This document shows, piece after piece, positions 31,866 to 40,025 of a stretch of 64,000 nucleotides of DNA (position 1 is its first letter; every line of letters starts with the position of its first letter). The notes below the pieces were generated by a model. That model was not told where the DNA came from, made no database searches, and was given only the letters and a program-made list of their open reading frames with translations. Source of the DNA: Streptomyces dioscori (lineage in GTDB: Bacteria > Actinomycetota > Actinomycetes > Streptomycetales > Streptomycetaceae); NCBI RefSeq assembly GCF_003024195.1, contig NZ_KZ679041.1:1-64000 (forward strand), written 5' to 3'. A program made the position numbers and the translations under genes.

Positions 31866-33254
31866 GGGGCCGGGTTCCTGCCCGCCGGCGCGCTTGACGC
31901 GGATGTTGCGGAAGGACACGTCGTCGCCGTCACCGTGGTTCTGCAGCCCGATGTGCCCCTGCCGCAGACTCCGTACGGGATCGGTGTTGGTGAAGTCGTT
32001 GATCTTCCGCCCGTTGAGGAAGATCTCCAGCCGCTCACCGGTGACCCGCAGTTCGTAAGTGTTCCACTCGCCCGGCGGATTCAGCGCCGCGTCCCGGGCT
32101 GCGAGGTCGGCGGACTTGTAGCCGTACACGGAACCCGTCGTGCGGTCCGCCGAGTCGGTGGCGTCGATCTGGATCTCGTAGCCGTTGTTCACCGCGGACC
32201 ACGGGTCGTCGGAGGCCGGGAAGCCGATGAAGATCCCGGAGTTGTCGTCCCCGGCCATCTTCCAGTCGAGCTTGAGGGAGTAGTCCCCGGTGAACTCCTG
32301 GGCGTTGTACCAGAACAGCCCCATACCGCCCACGGAGGTGAGGGTGCCGTCCGCGAGGCTGAACTGCCCCGGTCCCGCCTGCTTCCAGCCGGTGGTGGAC
32401 GAGCCGTTGAACAGGGACGTGTAGCCGGTCTCCGGGCGGCAGTCCGCGTCGGTCATCCCGGAGGCCCAGCGGACACCGCCGAGGAGGTGGCGCCGGAACG
32501 CGGGATCGTCGTACGACTCGGCGGTGTGTCCGCCGCCGGTGTAGAAGGACCGGCCGCCCTGGTAGTCCTTGCACCAGGCGATCGGATGGTCCCCGGACAT
32601 GTTCCCGCCCGAGTAGCTGGACTCGTCGAGCGAGGCCAGGACACGGGCGGTGGTACGGGGATTGGTGCGGTAGTTGTACCACTCGTCCGTGCGCTGCCAG
32701 GTGCTGCCCAGGTGGGCGGTGGCGTCGTGCGCCCGGTCCTCCACCTTGACCGTGGCGGACTGGATCGCCGGATGCGAGTGGAAGAGCGCGCCCGCCAGCC
32801 CCTCGTAGAAGGGCCAGTCGTACTCGGTGTCGGCGGCGGCGTGGATGCCGACGTAACCGCCGCCGCCCTGCACGTAACCCTCGAAGGCCGTCTGCTGGGC
32901 GGCGTTCAGCACGTCGCCCGTCGTCGACAGGAAGACGACGCTCTTGTACTGGGCGAGGTTGCCGGTCGTGAAGGCCGCGGCGTCCTCGGTCGCGTCCACG
33001 GTGAAGTTGTTCGCGCCGCCGAGGCCGCGCAGGGCGGCGATGCCCTCGTCGATCGAGTCGTGGCGGAAGCCCGCCGTCTTGGAGAACACGAGGATCTTGT
33101 ACGCGGGGTCGGCCGCCGCGAGGGGCGGTGCTTCGGCGGTGACGGACGGGCTCACCGCGCCGGGCAGCGCGGCGGCCTGCGGGGTCAGACAGAGCGCGGC
33201 ACCGACGAACAGGCCGAGGACAGCTTTCAGGCAGGTGTGCACAGAAGTACGCAT
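31485..33254 (-). CDS. Secreted ThuA-DUF1080-CBM13 protein
   Basis: The 589-residue protein has a signal peptide (LKAVLGLFVGAALCLTPQAAA). A ThuA domain follows (about 50-265, YKILVFSKTAGFRHDSIDEGIAAL, GGGYVGIHAAADTEYDWPFY), then a DUF1080 beta-sandwich (about 275-455, TSLFNGSSTTGWKQAG, WKMAGDDNSGIFIGFP, GHIGLQNHGDGDDVSFRNIRVK) and a ricin-type lectin CBM13 (464-589) with three QxW-type repeats. DUF1080 enzymes include 3-keto-glycoside hydrolases and ThuA proteins act in trehalose-type sugar metabolism, so action on oxidised sugars bound by the lectin is plausible. It starts 17 bp after the sugar-dehydrogenase-like gene with GGGAGGAGA upstream, so they form an operon. Confidence 0.9.
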   Translation of the reverse strand: MRTSVHTCLKAVLGLFVGAALCLTPQAAALPGAVSPSVTAEAPPLAAADPAYKILVFSKTAGFRHDSIDEGIAALRGLGGANNFTVDATEDAAAFTTGNLAQYKSVVFLSTTGDVLNAAQQTAFEGYVQGGGGYVGIHAAADTEYDWPFYEGLAGALFHSHPAIQSATVKVEDRAHDATAHLGSTWQRTDEWYNYRTNPRTTARVLASLDESSYSGGNMSGDHPIAWCKDYQGGRSFYTGGGHTAESYDDPAFRRHLLGGVRWASGMTDADCRPETGYTSLFNGSSTTGWKQAGPGQFSLADGTLTSVGGMGLFWYNAQEFTGDYSLKLDWKMAGDDNSGIFIGFPASDDPWSAVNNGYEIQIDATDSADRTTGSVYGYKSADLAARDAALNPPGEWNTYELRVTGERLEIFLNGRKINDFTNTDPVRSLRQGHIGLQNHGDGDDVSFRNIRVKRAGGQEPGPRTGEVKGVNGKCLDIDNAQTADGTKVQIWTCNSSAAQKWTVGTDGTLKALGKCLDVSGGGNADGTKIQLWTCNGSGAQTWAAQSDGTVRNPQSGKCMDASGGTWNDGTAVHLWTCHTNANQKWTLP

Positions 33255-33271
33255 GGTCGGTCTCCTCCCTC

Positions 33272-33652
33272 CTACGGCAGGGTCCACTTTTGGTTGGCGT
33301 TGGTGTGGCAGGTCCACAGGTGGACGGCGGTTCCGTCGTTCCAGGTGCCGCCGGACGCGTCGAGGCACTTGCCGGACTGGGGGTTGCGGACGGTGCCGTC
33401 GGACTGGGCGGCCCAGGTCTGGGCGCCGGAGCCGTTGCACGTCCAGAGCTGGATCTTCGTACCGTCGGCGTTGCCTCCGCCGCTGATGTCCAGGCACTTG
33501 CCGAGCGCCTTCAGCGTGCCGTCGGTTCCGACGGTCCATTTCTGGGCGGCGGACCCGTTGCAGGTCCAGATCTGCACCTTCGTACCGTCGGCGGTCTGGG
33601 CGTTGTCGATGTCCAGGCACTTGCCGTTCACGCCCTTCACCTCACCCGTGCG
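33272..33652 (-). repeat. CBM13-coding segment, copy B
   Basis: The last 126 codons of the sugar-dehydrogenase-like gene are the near-identical partner of 31485-31865. The differing residues are Gly for Ser in TCNGSAAQ, Ile for Val in LDISGGG, and Leu for Met in KCLDAS. Confidence 0.9.
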
Positions 33653-36112
33653 GGCTGCGCCGCCCGAGGTGGTGAAGGAGAACTCGTCCACGTCGAAGAG
33701 CGCGCCGCTGCCACCCTTGAAGACGAGGTACAGGGAGGTGGAGCCGGTCGGCTGGTTGCTCAGCGCGGCCGTCACGTCCTGGAAGGTCTCCCAGCCGCCG
33801 GTCACCGGCACGGTCGCCGTGCCGAGCAGCGTGCCGGTCGTGGAACCGGCGCGGACCTCGATGGTGCCGCCCGCGCCCGCCGAGGAGACCCGGGCGGTGA
33901 ACCGCGTCGCGTTGCCGAGGGCGTACGGCTTGAAGGAGATCCAGTCGTTGTTCTCGATGTTGCCGACGGTCTTGCCGCCGTGCGCGGGGGTGTGGGAGAC
34001 GACGTCGACGCCCGAGGAGTCGCCGTAGTGCTCGCCCTGGCGGTGGCTGGGCTGGATGACGTGCTGGTCGTGCGCGGTCAGCGCGGGCTGGCCACCGGCG
34101 CCCTTGTCGGTGTACTCGGCGTCGAGCACGCCGAAGATGTTGGCGTTGGGATCGTGCTCGCCGTCCGCCAGGGTCTGCAGCGTGCCGGTGCAGCCGGTGG
34201 CCGAGGTCTGCGGATGCCCGTGGCTGTCGTGTCCGACGATGAAGGTGACCTTCACCTTGGCGCAGTCGATCGTGCCGTCCTCGGGATCGGTCACCGTCAC
34301 CTTGAACGGGATGGCGTCACCGAAGTCGTGAATACTGCCGTCCAGGGGCAGATCGAGTTTCACCGTGGGCGCGGTGTTGCCCACCGTGATCTGCACGGAG
34401 GCGCTGCCGGACTTGCCGGTGCTGTCCGTGACCGTCAGCGTGGCGGTGAACTGCCCGTTGGTCGTGTAGGTGTGGGAGGGGTTGGCGGCGGTCGAGGTGG
34501 AGCCGTCGCCGAAGTTCCAGGCGTAGCTCAGGGCGTCGCCGTCCGGGTCGGTGCTGCCGGCCGAGGAGAACGCGACGGCCAGCGGTGACTTGCCCGAGGT
34601 GACGTTCGCCTTCGCCTGCGCGGTCGGGGCGAGGCCGCCCGTGACGTGCTCGATGCGGTACAGCGCGGAGTTCGCGTCGCCGTTGAAGTAGCCGGTGCCG
34701 TAGTCGAGGACGTACAGGGCGCCGTCGGGGCCGAAGGCCATGTCCATCACCTGGGTGCCGGTCCAGGGGACGGAGTTGATGGACTGCACGGTGCCGTCGC
34801 CGCTCGCCTCGATGCGCTTGATCCAGCGGCGGCCGAACTCACCGGCGAAGAAGTCCCCGTCGTACTCCTGCGGGAACTTCACCTCGGAGGTGGAGTTCGC
34901 GTCGTAGCGGTAGACCGGGCCGCCCATCGGGGACTCCGAGCCGTTGCCGAACTCCGGGACGGAACCGCCGTCGTACGGGATCCAGGCGGGCTGGGCCGCG
35001 GGCAGGCTGGTGAGACCGGTGTTGTTCGGCGAACTGTTCGTGGGCGCCGCACAGTTGAAGGCGGAGCCGGAGGCACCGGTGGCGAAGTTGTAGTCGATGT
35101 AGGCGTCGTTCTTGCCGGTGCAGTACGGCCAGCCGAAGTTGCCCGCCTTGGTGATCCGGTTGAACTCCACCTGCCCGCCGGGGCCGCGGGTGGGACTGGC
35201 GGTGCCCGCGTCGGGGCCGTAGTCGCCGAGGTAGACGATGCCGGTGGCCTTGTCGACGCTCATCCGGAAGGGGTTGCGGAAGCCCATCGCGTAGATCTCG
35301 GGCCGGGTCTTCGCGGTCCCGGAGGGGAAGAGGTTGCCGCTGGGTATGGAATACGACCCGTCCGCGTTGACCTTGATCCGCAGGACCTTGCCGCGCAGGT
35401 CGTTGGTGTTCCCCGCGGAGCGCTGGGCGTCGAACGCGGGGTTGCGGGTGGGGCGTTCGTCGATGGGGGTGTAGCTGTCCGAGGCGAACGGGTTGGTGTC
35501 GTCGCCGGTGGACAGATACAGGTTTCCCGCCGCGTCGAAGTCGATGTCGCCGCCCACGTGGCAGCACAGACCGCGCGAGGCGGGCACGTCGAGGATCTTC
35601 TTCTCGCTGGCGAGATCGAGGGTGCCGTCGGTCTTCAGGACGAACCGCGACAGCCGGTTGACCCCGTCGAAGGGGGCGAAGTCGGCGGCACTGCCGTCGG
35701 AGGGGGCGTCACCGGCGGGCGTGCTGAGCGTGGGCGCGTAGTAGAGATAGACCAGCCGGTTGGAGGTGAACCCGGGGTCCACGGCAACGCCCTGGAGCCC
35801 CTCCTCGTCATGGCTGTAGACATTCAACTTGCCCGCGACGGAGGTGGTTCCGGCCGCGTTCGTCAGACGGAGCGTGCCGTCCCGGGAGGTGTGCAGGACC
35901 GAGCGGTCCGGCAGCACCGCCAGGGTCATCGGCTCGCCCGTCTCGGCCACGCCCTTGGCGAGCGTGACCTGCTGGAACTCGACGGCGGCGGCTTTCGACC
36001 CGCCGGCCGGGTCCGCGGCGGCGGGGGAGATGGGCAGCAGACAGCCGACGGCTACGGCCGCGGCGGTCAGCAGGTGACGGACACGTCTGTGTCCGAGCGG
36101 TTTCGTGCGCAC
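33272..36112 (-). CDS. Secreted PQQ-type sugar dehydrogenase-like protein with PKD, CBM6 and CBM13 domains
   Basis: The 946-residue protein has a signal peptide (LLTAAAVAVGCLLPISPAAA). A soluble glucose/sorbosone-dehydrogenase-type propeller spans about 45-480 (EGLQGVAVDPGFTSNRLVYLYY, CCHVGGDIDFDAAGNLYLSTGD, IYAMGFRNPFRMSVD, VMDMAFGPDGALYVLDYG). A PKD domain (about 490-575, YAWNFGDGSTSTAANPSHTY), a spacer, a CBM6-like module (about 700-815) and CBM13 (821-946) follow. It probably oxidises sugar units in bound polysaccharide outside the cell. PQQ use is inferred from the fold; no pqq genes are in the window. The GTG at 36112 has GGGAGA upstream. It is the first gene of a two-gene operon with the ThuA-like gene. 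Confidence 0.9.
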   Translation of the reverse strand: MRTKPLGHRRVRHLLTAAAVAVGCLLPISPAAADPAGGSKAAAVEFQQVTLAKGVAETGEPMTLAVLPDRSVLHTSRDGTLRLTNAAGTTSVAGKLNVYSHDEEGLQGVAVDPGFTSNRLVYLYYAPTLSTPAGDAPSDGSAADFAPFDGVNRLSRFVLKTDGTLDLASEKKILDVPASRGLCCHVGGDIDFDAAGNLYLSTGDDTNPFASDSYTPIDERPTRNPAFDAQRSAGNTNDLRGKVLRIKVNADGSYSIPSGNLFPSGTAKTRPEIYAMGFRNPFRMSVDKATGIVYLGDYGPDAGTASPTRGPGGQVEFNRITKAGNFGWPYCTGKNDAYIDYNFATGASGSAFNCAAPTNSSPNNTGLTSLPAAQPAWIPYDGGSVPEFGNGSESPMGGPVYRYDANSTSEVKFPQEYDGDFFAGEFGRRWIKRIEASGDGTVQSINSVPWTGTQVMDMAFGPDGALYVLDYGTGYFNGDANSALYRIEHVTGGLAPTAQAKANVTSGKSPLAVAFSSAGSTDPDGDALSYAWNFGDGSTSTAANPSHTYTTNGQFTATLTVTDSTGKSGSASVQITVGNTAPTVKLDLPLDGSIHDFGDAIPFKVTVTDPEDGTIDCAKVKVTFIVGHDSHGHPQTSATGCTGTLQTLADGEHDPNANIFGVLDAEYTDKGAGGQPALTAHDQHVIQPSHRQGEHYGDSSGVDVVSHTPAHGGKTVGNIENNDWISFKPYALGNATRFTARVSSAGAGGTIEVRAGSTTGTLLGTATVPVTGGWETFQDVTAALSNQPTGSTSLYLVFKGGSGALFDVDEFSFTTSGGAARTGEVKGVNGKCLDIDNAQTADGTKVQIWTCNGSAAQKWTVGTDGTLKALGKCLDISGGGNADGTKIQLWTCNGSGAQTWAAQSDGTVRNPQSGKCLDASGGTWNDGTAVHLWTCHTNANQKWTLP

Positions 36113-36468
36113 AGAGGTCTCCCATGGTGGGGTGGGATGACGACAGCCCTGAGCGGACTGCCAAGCGGTGCACAGGCGCGCGCCGTCGCGCCGTCGTGAC
36201 CGGTCGCAGCGAGCGCTATGACCGGTTCATTTCAAGGAAGTTAGCGACCTTTGTCGACGCCCGTAACCCATCGAGCACAACTTCCCAACACTTTTTCCCC
36301 ACCGAGGACAAAGTGCCCCGACCCGAAAGGACCGCGGGGCGGTGCAGACGTCCGGCCGGGCCCCGATAGGGGCGCGGGGAACTGCGCGACCGGCCCCCAC
36401 GGGCCCGCAGACCCGCGACGACAGGTCCACCCGCCCCCGGGCGGAGCCCTACCTAGGTGGGCCCCTGC
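36113..36468. other. Intergenic region upstream of the sugar dehydrogenase-like gene
   Basis: This 356-bp gap lies between the dehydrogenase start and the end of the homocysteine methyltransferase gene, both on the minus strand. It includes an A/T-rich part (36225-36300) that probably carries the promoter, and one copy of the dispersed repeat at 36369-36388. No gene was found in it. Confidence 0.5.
36369..36388 (+). repeat. Dispersed 20-bp repeat element
   Basis: GGGGCGCGGGGAACTGCGCG matches the copies at 22228 and in the arrays at 26520-26876 and 45661-45964. It lies about 80 bp beyond the 3' end of the homocysteine methyltransferase gene. Confidence 0.8.
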
Positions 36469-37416
36469 CTATGCAGGGCCCACCACGGCCGCGATCCGCG
36501 AAATCGCTTCCGGGCCCACCCGACAACACCCGCCGACCAGTCGCGCCCCCGCACGCTCCCAGCCCACAACCCGCTCCGGCGCGAACGTGGAGCGCCCGCT
36601 CCAGGCCCGCACCCCCGCGTCCCACGTCTCCCCGCTGTTCGGATAGACGACGACCGGTTTCCCGGTGATCCGCACGGCCGTCGCCACCGCCGCGTCCACC
36701 TCCTCGGGGGCGCAGCAGTTGACGCCGACCCCGATCACCTCGTCGGCGTCGGCGGCCACCGCGAACGCCTCCTCCAGCGACTGCCCGGCCCGCGTCCGCC
36801 CCCCGGCGACGCTGTACGACAGCCACGCGGGCACACCGAGCCCACGCACCGCCCGCACCAGGGCCCGCGCCTCGTCGACGTCGGGCACGGTCTCCAGGGC
36901 CAGGACATCGGGGCGGGCCCCGGCCAGCACCTCCACCCGGGACCGGTGGAAACGCTCCAGCTCATCCACGTTCAGCCCGTACCGCCCCCGGTACTCGGAC
37001 CCGTCCGCGAGCATCGCCCCGTACGGCCCCACGGACGCCGCCACCCACAGCGGCCCGCGCACACCCTTCGTCCCGGCCTGCCGGGCGGCCTCCCGCGCGA
37101 GCCCGACGCTCAGCCCCAGGAGCCGGGCCGCACGCTCCCGGGAGATACCGCGCCGCGCGAAGCCCTCGAAGGTCGCCTGGTAACTGGAAGTGATCGCAAC
37201 ATTCGCACCGGCCTCGAAGTAGGCGAGATGCGCCTCAACGATCGCCTCGGGCTGCTCGACGAGCAGCCGGGCCGACCACAGCTCGTCACTCAGATCGTGC
37301 CCGGCGGCCCGCAGCTGATTGGACAGCCCACCGTCGAGAACGACGGTGCCGGCGCCGGAGGTGAGGACGTCGGCCAGGGAACGGGCCGCTGCACCGGGAG
37401 AGCTGTTGCTGGTCAT
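36469..37416 (-). CDS. mmuM: Homocysteine S-methyltransferase
   Basis: The 315-residue zinc enzyme moves a methyl group from S-methylmethionine (or a similar donor) to homocysteine to give methionine. It has the family start VVLDGGLSNQLRAAGHDLSDELWSARLL, the ITSSYQATFEGFARRGIS block and the zinc ligands Cys in GVGVNCCAP and the Cys pair in ARLVGGCCRVGPE. The VAASVGPYGAMLADGSEYRG segment is typical of the MmuM/YagD group. It stands alone with a weak ribosome binding site. It could recycle methionine for the nearby methionine-linked functions, but no operon link is visible. Confidence 0.92.
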   Translation of the reverse strand: MTSNSSPGAAARSLADVLTSGAGTVVLDGGLSNQLRAAGHDLSDELWSARLLVEQPEAIVEAHLAYFEAGANVAITSSYQATFEGFARRGISRERAARLLGLSVGLAREAARQAGTKGVRGPLWVAASVGPYGAMLADGSEYRGRYGLNVDELERFHRSRVEVLAGARPDVLALETVPDVDEARALVRAVRGLGVPAWLSYSVAGGRTRAGQSLEEAFAVAADADEVIGVGVNCCAPEEVDAAVATAVRITGKPVVVYPNSGETWDAGVRAWSGRSTFAPERVVGWERAGARLVGGCCRVGPEAISRIAAVVGPA

Positions 37417-37581
37417 ACGCCGACGCTAACCGAAACGCAGCTGTACGCAGGGTCTTCGCGGTGCCGTTGCGACGGGTCGGAGGCAAGGCGTTTGCCCACC
37501 ACCCGACGGACGGCGTCACCGGCAGCCGGGACGGCGGCGGTTCCGCGTGGGGTGGGATGCGCGATCCGTGTGCGTCCGGCG

Positions 37582-38346
37582 TCAACTCAGGTCAGGCCAG
37601 GTCAGGAAGTTCTGCAGGGTCGGGCGGTCGCCCTCGGCTCGTGCGGGGTCCAGGGGGAGGCGGCCGTGCAGGGTGAGCAGTAGTTCGCTCGCGGAGCCGT
37701 GGAGTGCGGCGTCCGCGTCCCGTCCGTCGTCGGTGACGAGGCGTGACCCCGACTCCGTCAGGTCGAGGAGCCACGACTCGCCCTCGGAAGCGTGCAGGCC
37801 GATCCGGGCAGGCGCGTGCGGCCAGGGACCGGCGGTGCCGTGGCTCACGCCGATGAACTCGGCTATGCCGTCGAGCGCCACGACCGCCGGGACGGGCAGG
37901 GGAGTTCCCGTGGCCAGCTGGGCGTCGAAGGCATGCACAGCGGCCTCCTGGACCTGATGGCGCGCCACGGAACCGCTGTTCTCGACCACGTCGGAGTCGC
38001 CCCACCACGTCCAGCAGCCCACCGCGGAACCCGCGGCTCGCAGGGCCACGATCAGCTCCTCGGTGGCCGCGGCCGAACGCGCCAACAGGTCGGTCGGCAG
38101 CGCGTCATCCGACCCGGTGGCGTCCGGCGCCACGGCCGGAGGCTTCTCGCTGGGCCCGGCCGCGACCGCCGCCGCCCAGAACCGGTGCACCTCGATCACG
38201 TGCTCGACGAGTTCGCGCAGCGACCAGTCGGGGCAGCTGGGCACGCGGACATCCAGATCGGGAGAACCGGCGACGCTGTCGCGCAGGGCGGCGGAGCGGT
38301 CCTCGATCAAGGCCAACAGGTCTTCGAACGAGAGTGTCTGGGTCAT
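37582..38346 (-). CDS. Maleylpyruvate isomerase family mycothiol-dependent protein
   Basis: The 254-residue protein has the DinB-like four-helix start with the metal-binding His in LRELVEHVIEVHRFWAAA, the ARHQVQEAAVHAFDAQLATG second ligand block, and a C-terminal SCP2-like part (ESWLLDLTESGSRLV, SASELLLTLHGRLPLD). Actinomycete members of this family use mycothiol as cofactor for isomerase or transferase reactions; the substrate here is unknown. It is divergent from the GH43 gene across 260 bp. Confidence 0.88.
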   Translation of the reverse strand: MTQTLSFEDLLALIEDRSAALRDSVAGSPDLDVRVPSCPDWSLRELVEHVIEVHRFWAAAVAAGPSEKPPAVAPDATGSDDALPTDLLARSAAATEELIVALRAAGSAVGCWTWWGDSDVVENSGSVARHQVQEAAVHAFDAQLATGTPLPVPAVVALDGIAEFIGVSHGTAGPWPHAPARIGLHASEGESWLLDLTESGSRLVTDDGRDADAALHGSASELLLTLHGRLPLDPARAEGDRPTLQNFLTWPDLS

Positions 38347-38471
38347 CCCCGTTTCCTATCACCCGCCACTGACAGTGGCGTTGGCCGCGCGGTTCCGCGT
38401 GTGGCCGCGCCCGGCCGTTACCGGGCCGAGGCCGATTCCGGCTGAGGTTCTTCCGGATCGCTCCCGACCCG

Positions 38472-38500
38472 TTGACCTCCCCGTAACACGCCCTTACCTT
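38472..38500 (+). promoter_or_regulatory. Probable promoter of the GH43/esterase operon
   Basis: TTGACC (38472-38477) and TACCTT (38495-38500) are 17 bases apart, a good sigma-70-type promoter. The start point would be near 38507, leaving a 100-base leader before the ATG at 38607. Confidence 0.5.
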
Positions 38501-38528
38501 TTCGGCGTTCGGGATGGCAGATGTTGTG

Positions 38529-38552
38529 CGAAATGCCGAACATTTCTGTTCG
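38529..38552. promoter_or_regulatory. Overlapping inverted repeats downstream of the GH43 promoter
   Basis: GAAAT...ATTTC (38530-38546) and CGAAC...GTTCG (38537-38552) are two interleaved inverted repeats just after the predicted start of transcription, a typical place for a repressor operator. Confidence 0.4.
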
Positions 38553-38606
38553 CTTTTGTGTCCCCCCACCCCGAGACCGCCATCCTCCTGAAGGAGCGTG
38601 CTTGAG

Positions 38607-40019
38607 ATGAGACGCCTGTACGCCGTACTCCTCGCCCTCTGTCTGGCCCTCGCCGGTGCCCTCGCCACCGCGGGCCCGGCCCAGGCCGCCGCGCAGACCG
38701 TCGCGAACGGCACGCAGTTCACCGACACCAACGGCAGCCCGGTGCACGCCCACGGCGGCGGAGTCGTCAAGGTCGGCTCGTACTACTACTGGTTCGGGGA
38801 GAACCGGAACTCCGACAACACCTTCCGCTACGTGGACGCCTACCGCTCCACCGACCTGAAGAACTGGGAGTTCCGCAACCACGTCCTGACCGAGGCGAGC
38901 GACCCGGAGCTGGCGACCGCGAACATCGAGCGGCCCAAGGTCATGTACAACGCCTCCACCGGCAAGTTCGTGATGTGGATGCACAAGGAGAACGGCGTCG
39001 ACTACGGCGAGGCCCGCGCCGCGGTAGCCGTGTCGGACACGGTGGACGGCAACTACACCTGGCAGGGCAGTTTCCGGCCGCTCGGCACGCACATGTCCCG
39101 TGACATCACGGTGTTCGTCGACACGGACGGCGCGGGATACATGGTCTCGGCCGCCCGCGAGAACTACGACCTGCAGATCTACCGGCTGACCGCCGACTAC
39201 ACCGGTATCGCCGCTCTCGTCGCCGACCCCTGGCACGGAGGCCACCGTGAGGCACCGGCCCTCTTCAAGCGCAACGGCGTCTACTTCATGCTGACTTCGG
39301 GGGCGACGGGCTGGAGTGCGAACCAGCAGCAGTACGCCACGGCGACCTCGATCGCGGGCCCCTGGACCGCGATGGCGAACGTCGGCGACTCGACGACGTA
39401 CAACTCGCAGACCGCCTTCGTCCTGCCCGTGCAGGGGAGTTCGGGCACCTCCTACCTCTACATGGGTGACCGCTGGGGCAACTCCTTCGGCGGTACGGTC
39501 AACGACTCCCGTTACGTCTGGCTGCCGTTGACCTTCCCCAGTTCGACCACGATGTCCATGGCCTGGTCGCCGGAGGTCACCGTCGACACGGCCACCGGGA
39601 CGGTCACCGGGGCGAGTGCCACGTACAACTCGCTGATCGCCCGCCACTCCGCCAAGTGCGCCGACGTGACCAGTCAGTCGCTGTGGGCGGGTGCCCAGAT
39701 CAAGCAGTACACCTGCAACGGCGGTACCAACCAGAAGTTCTGGTTCAAGTCGGTCGGCAGCGGTTACTACCAGCTGGCCGTGCGGGGCAGCTCCCTGTGC
39801 GTGCAGGAGAACGCGAGCACCGTCACGCAGGAGAACTGCGGCAGTTCGTCGACCGCCCAGCAGTGGTCGCTCACCACCACCGGCTCCTACGTGACCATCA
39901 AGTCCCGCGCCACCGGCGAGTGCCTGGACGTGAACGGCGGATCCACCGCCGACTCCGCCGCACTCATCACGTACACCTGCAACGGCGCGACCAACCAGCA
40001 GTGGACCCGAGGGAGTTGA
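38607..40019 (+). CDS. Secreted GH43-family glycoside hydrolase with CBM13
   Basis: The 470-residue protein has a signal peptide (LYAVLLALCLALAGALATAGPAQA). A five-bladed propeller of the GH43 type follows (about 32-340, TQFTDTNGSPVHAHGGGVVKVG, YYYWFGENRNSDNTFRYVDAY, ANIERPKVMYNASTGKFVMWMH, HREAPALFKRNGVYFMLTSG, YLYMGDRWG), then a ricin-type lectin CBM13 (about 345-470). The closest remembered match is the exo-beta-1,3-galactanase subgroup acting on arabinogalactan side chains, but this needs an alignment. AAGGAG lies 10 bases before the ATG at 38607. It is followed after 6 bp by the acetylesterase-like gene. Confidence 0.88.
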   Translation: MRRLYAVLLALCLALAGALATAGPAQAAAQTVANGTQFTDTNGSPVHAHGGGVVKVGSYYYWFGENRNSDNTFRYVDAYRSTDLKNWEFRNHVLTEASDPELATANIERPKVMYNASTGKFVMWMHKENGVDYGEARAAVAVSDTVDGNYTWQGSFRPLGTHMSRDITVFVDTDGAGYMVSAARENYDLQIYRLTADYTGIAALVADPWHGGHREAPALFKRNGVYFMLTSGATGWSANQQQYATATSIAGPWTAMANVGDSTTYNSQTAFVLPVQGSSGTSYLYMGDRWGNSFGGTVNDSRYVWLPLTFPSSTTMSMAWSPEVTVDTATGTVTGASATYNSLIARHSAKCADVTSQSLWAGAQIKQYTCNGGTNQKFWFKSVGSGYYQLAVRGSSLCVQENASTVTQENCGSSSTAQQWSLTTTGSYVTIKSRATGECLDVNGGSTADSAALITYTCNGATNQQWTRGS

Positions 40020-40025
40020 GGGACC

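Noticed and set aside
38598..38606. GTG at 38598 as start of the GH43 gene
   Set aside because: It is one base from the AAGGAG sequence, too close for use; the ATG at 38607 has proper spacing and starts the signal peptide.
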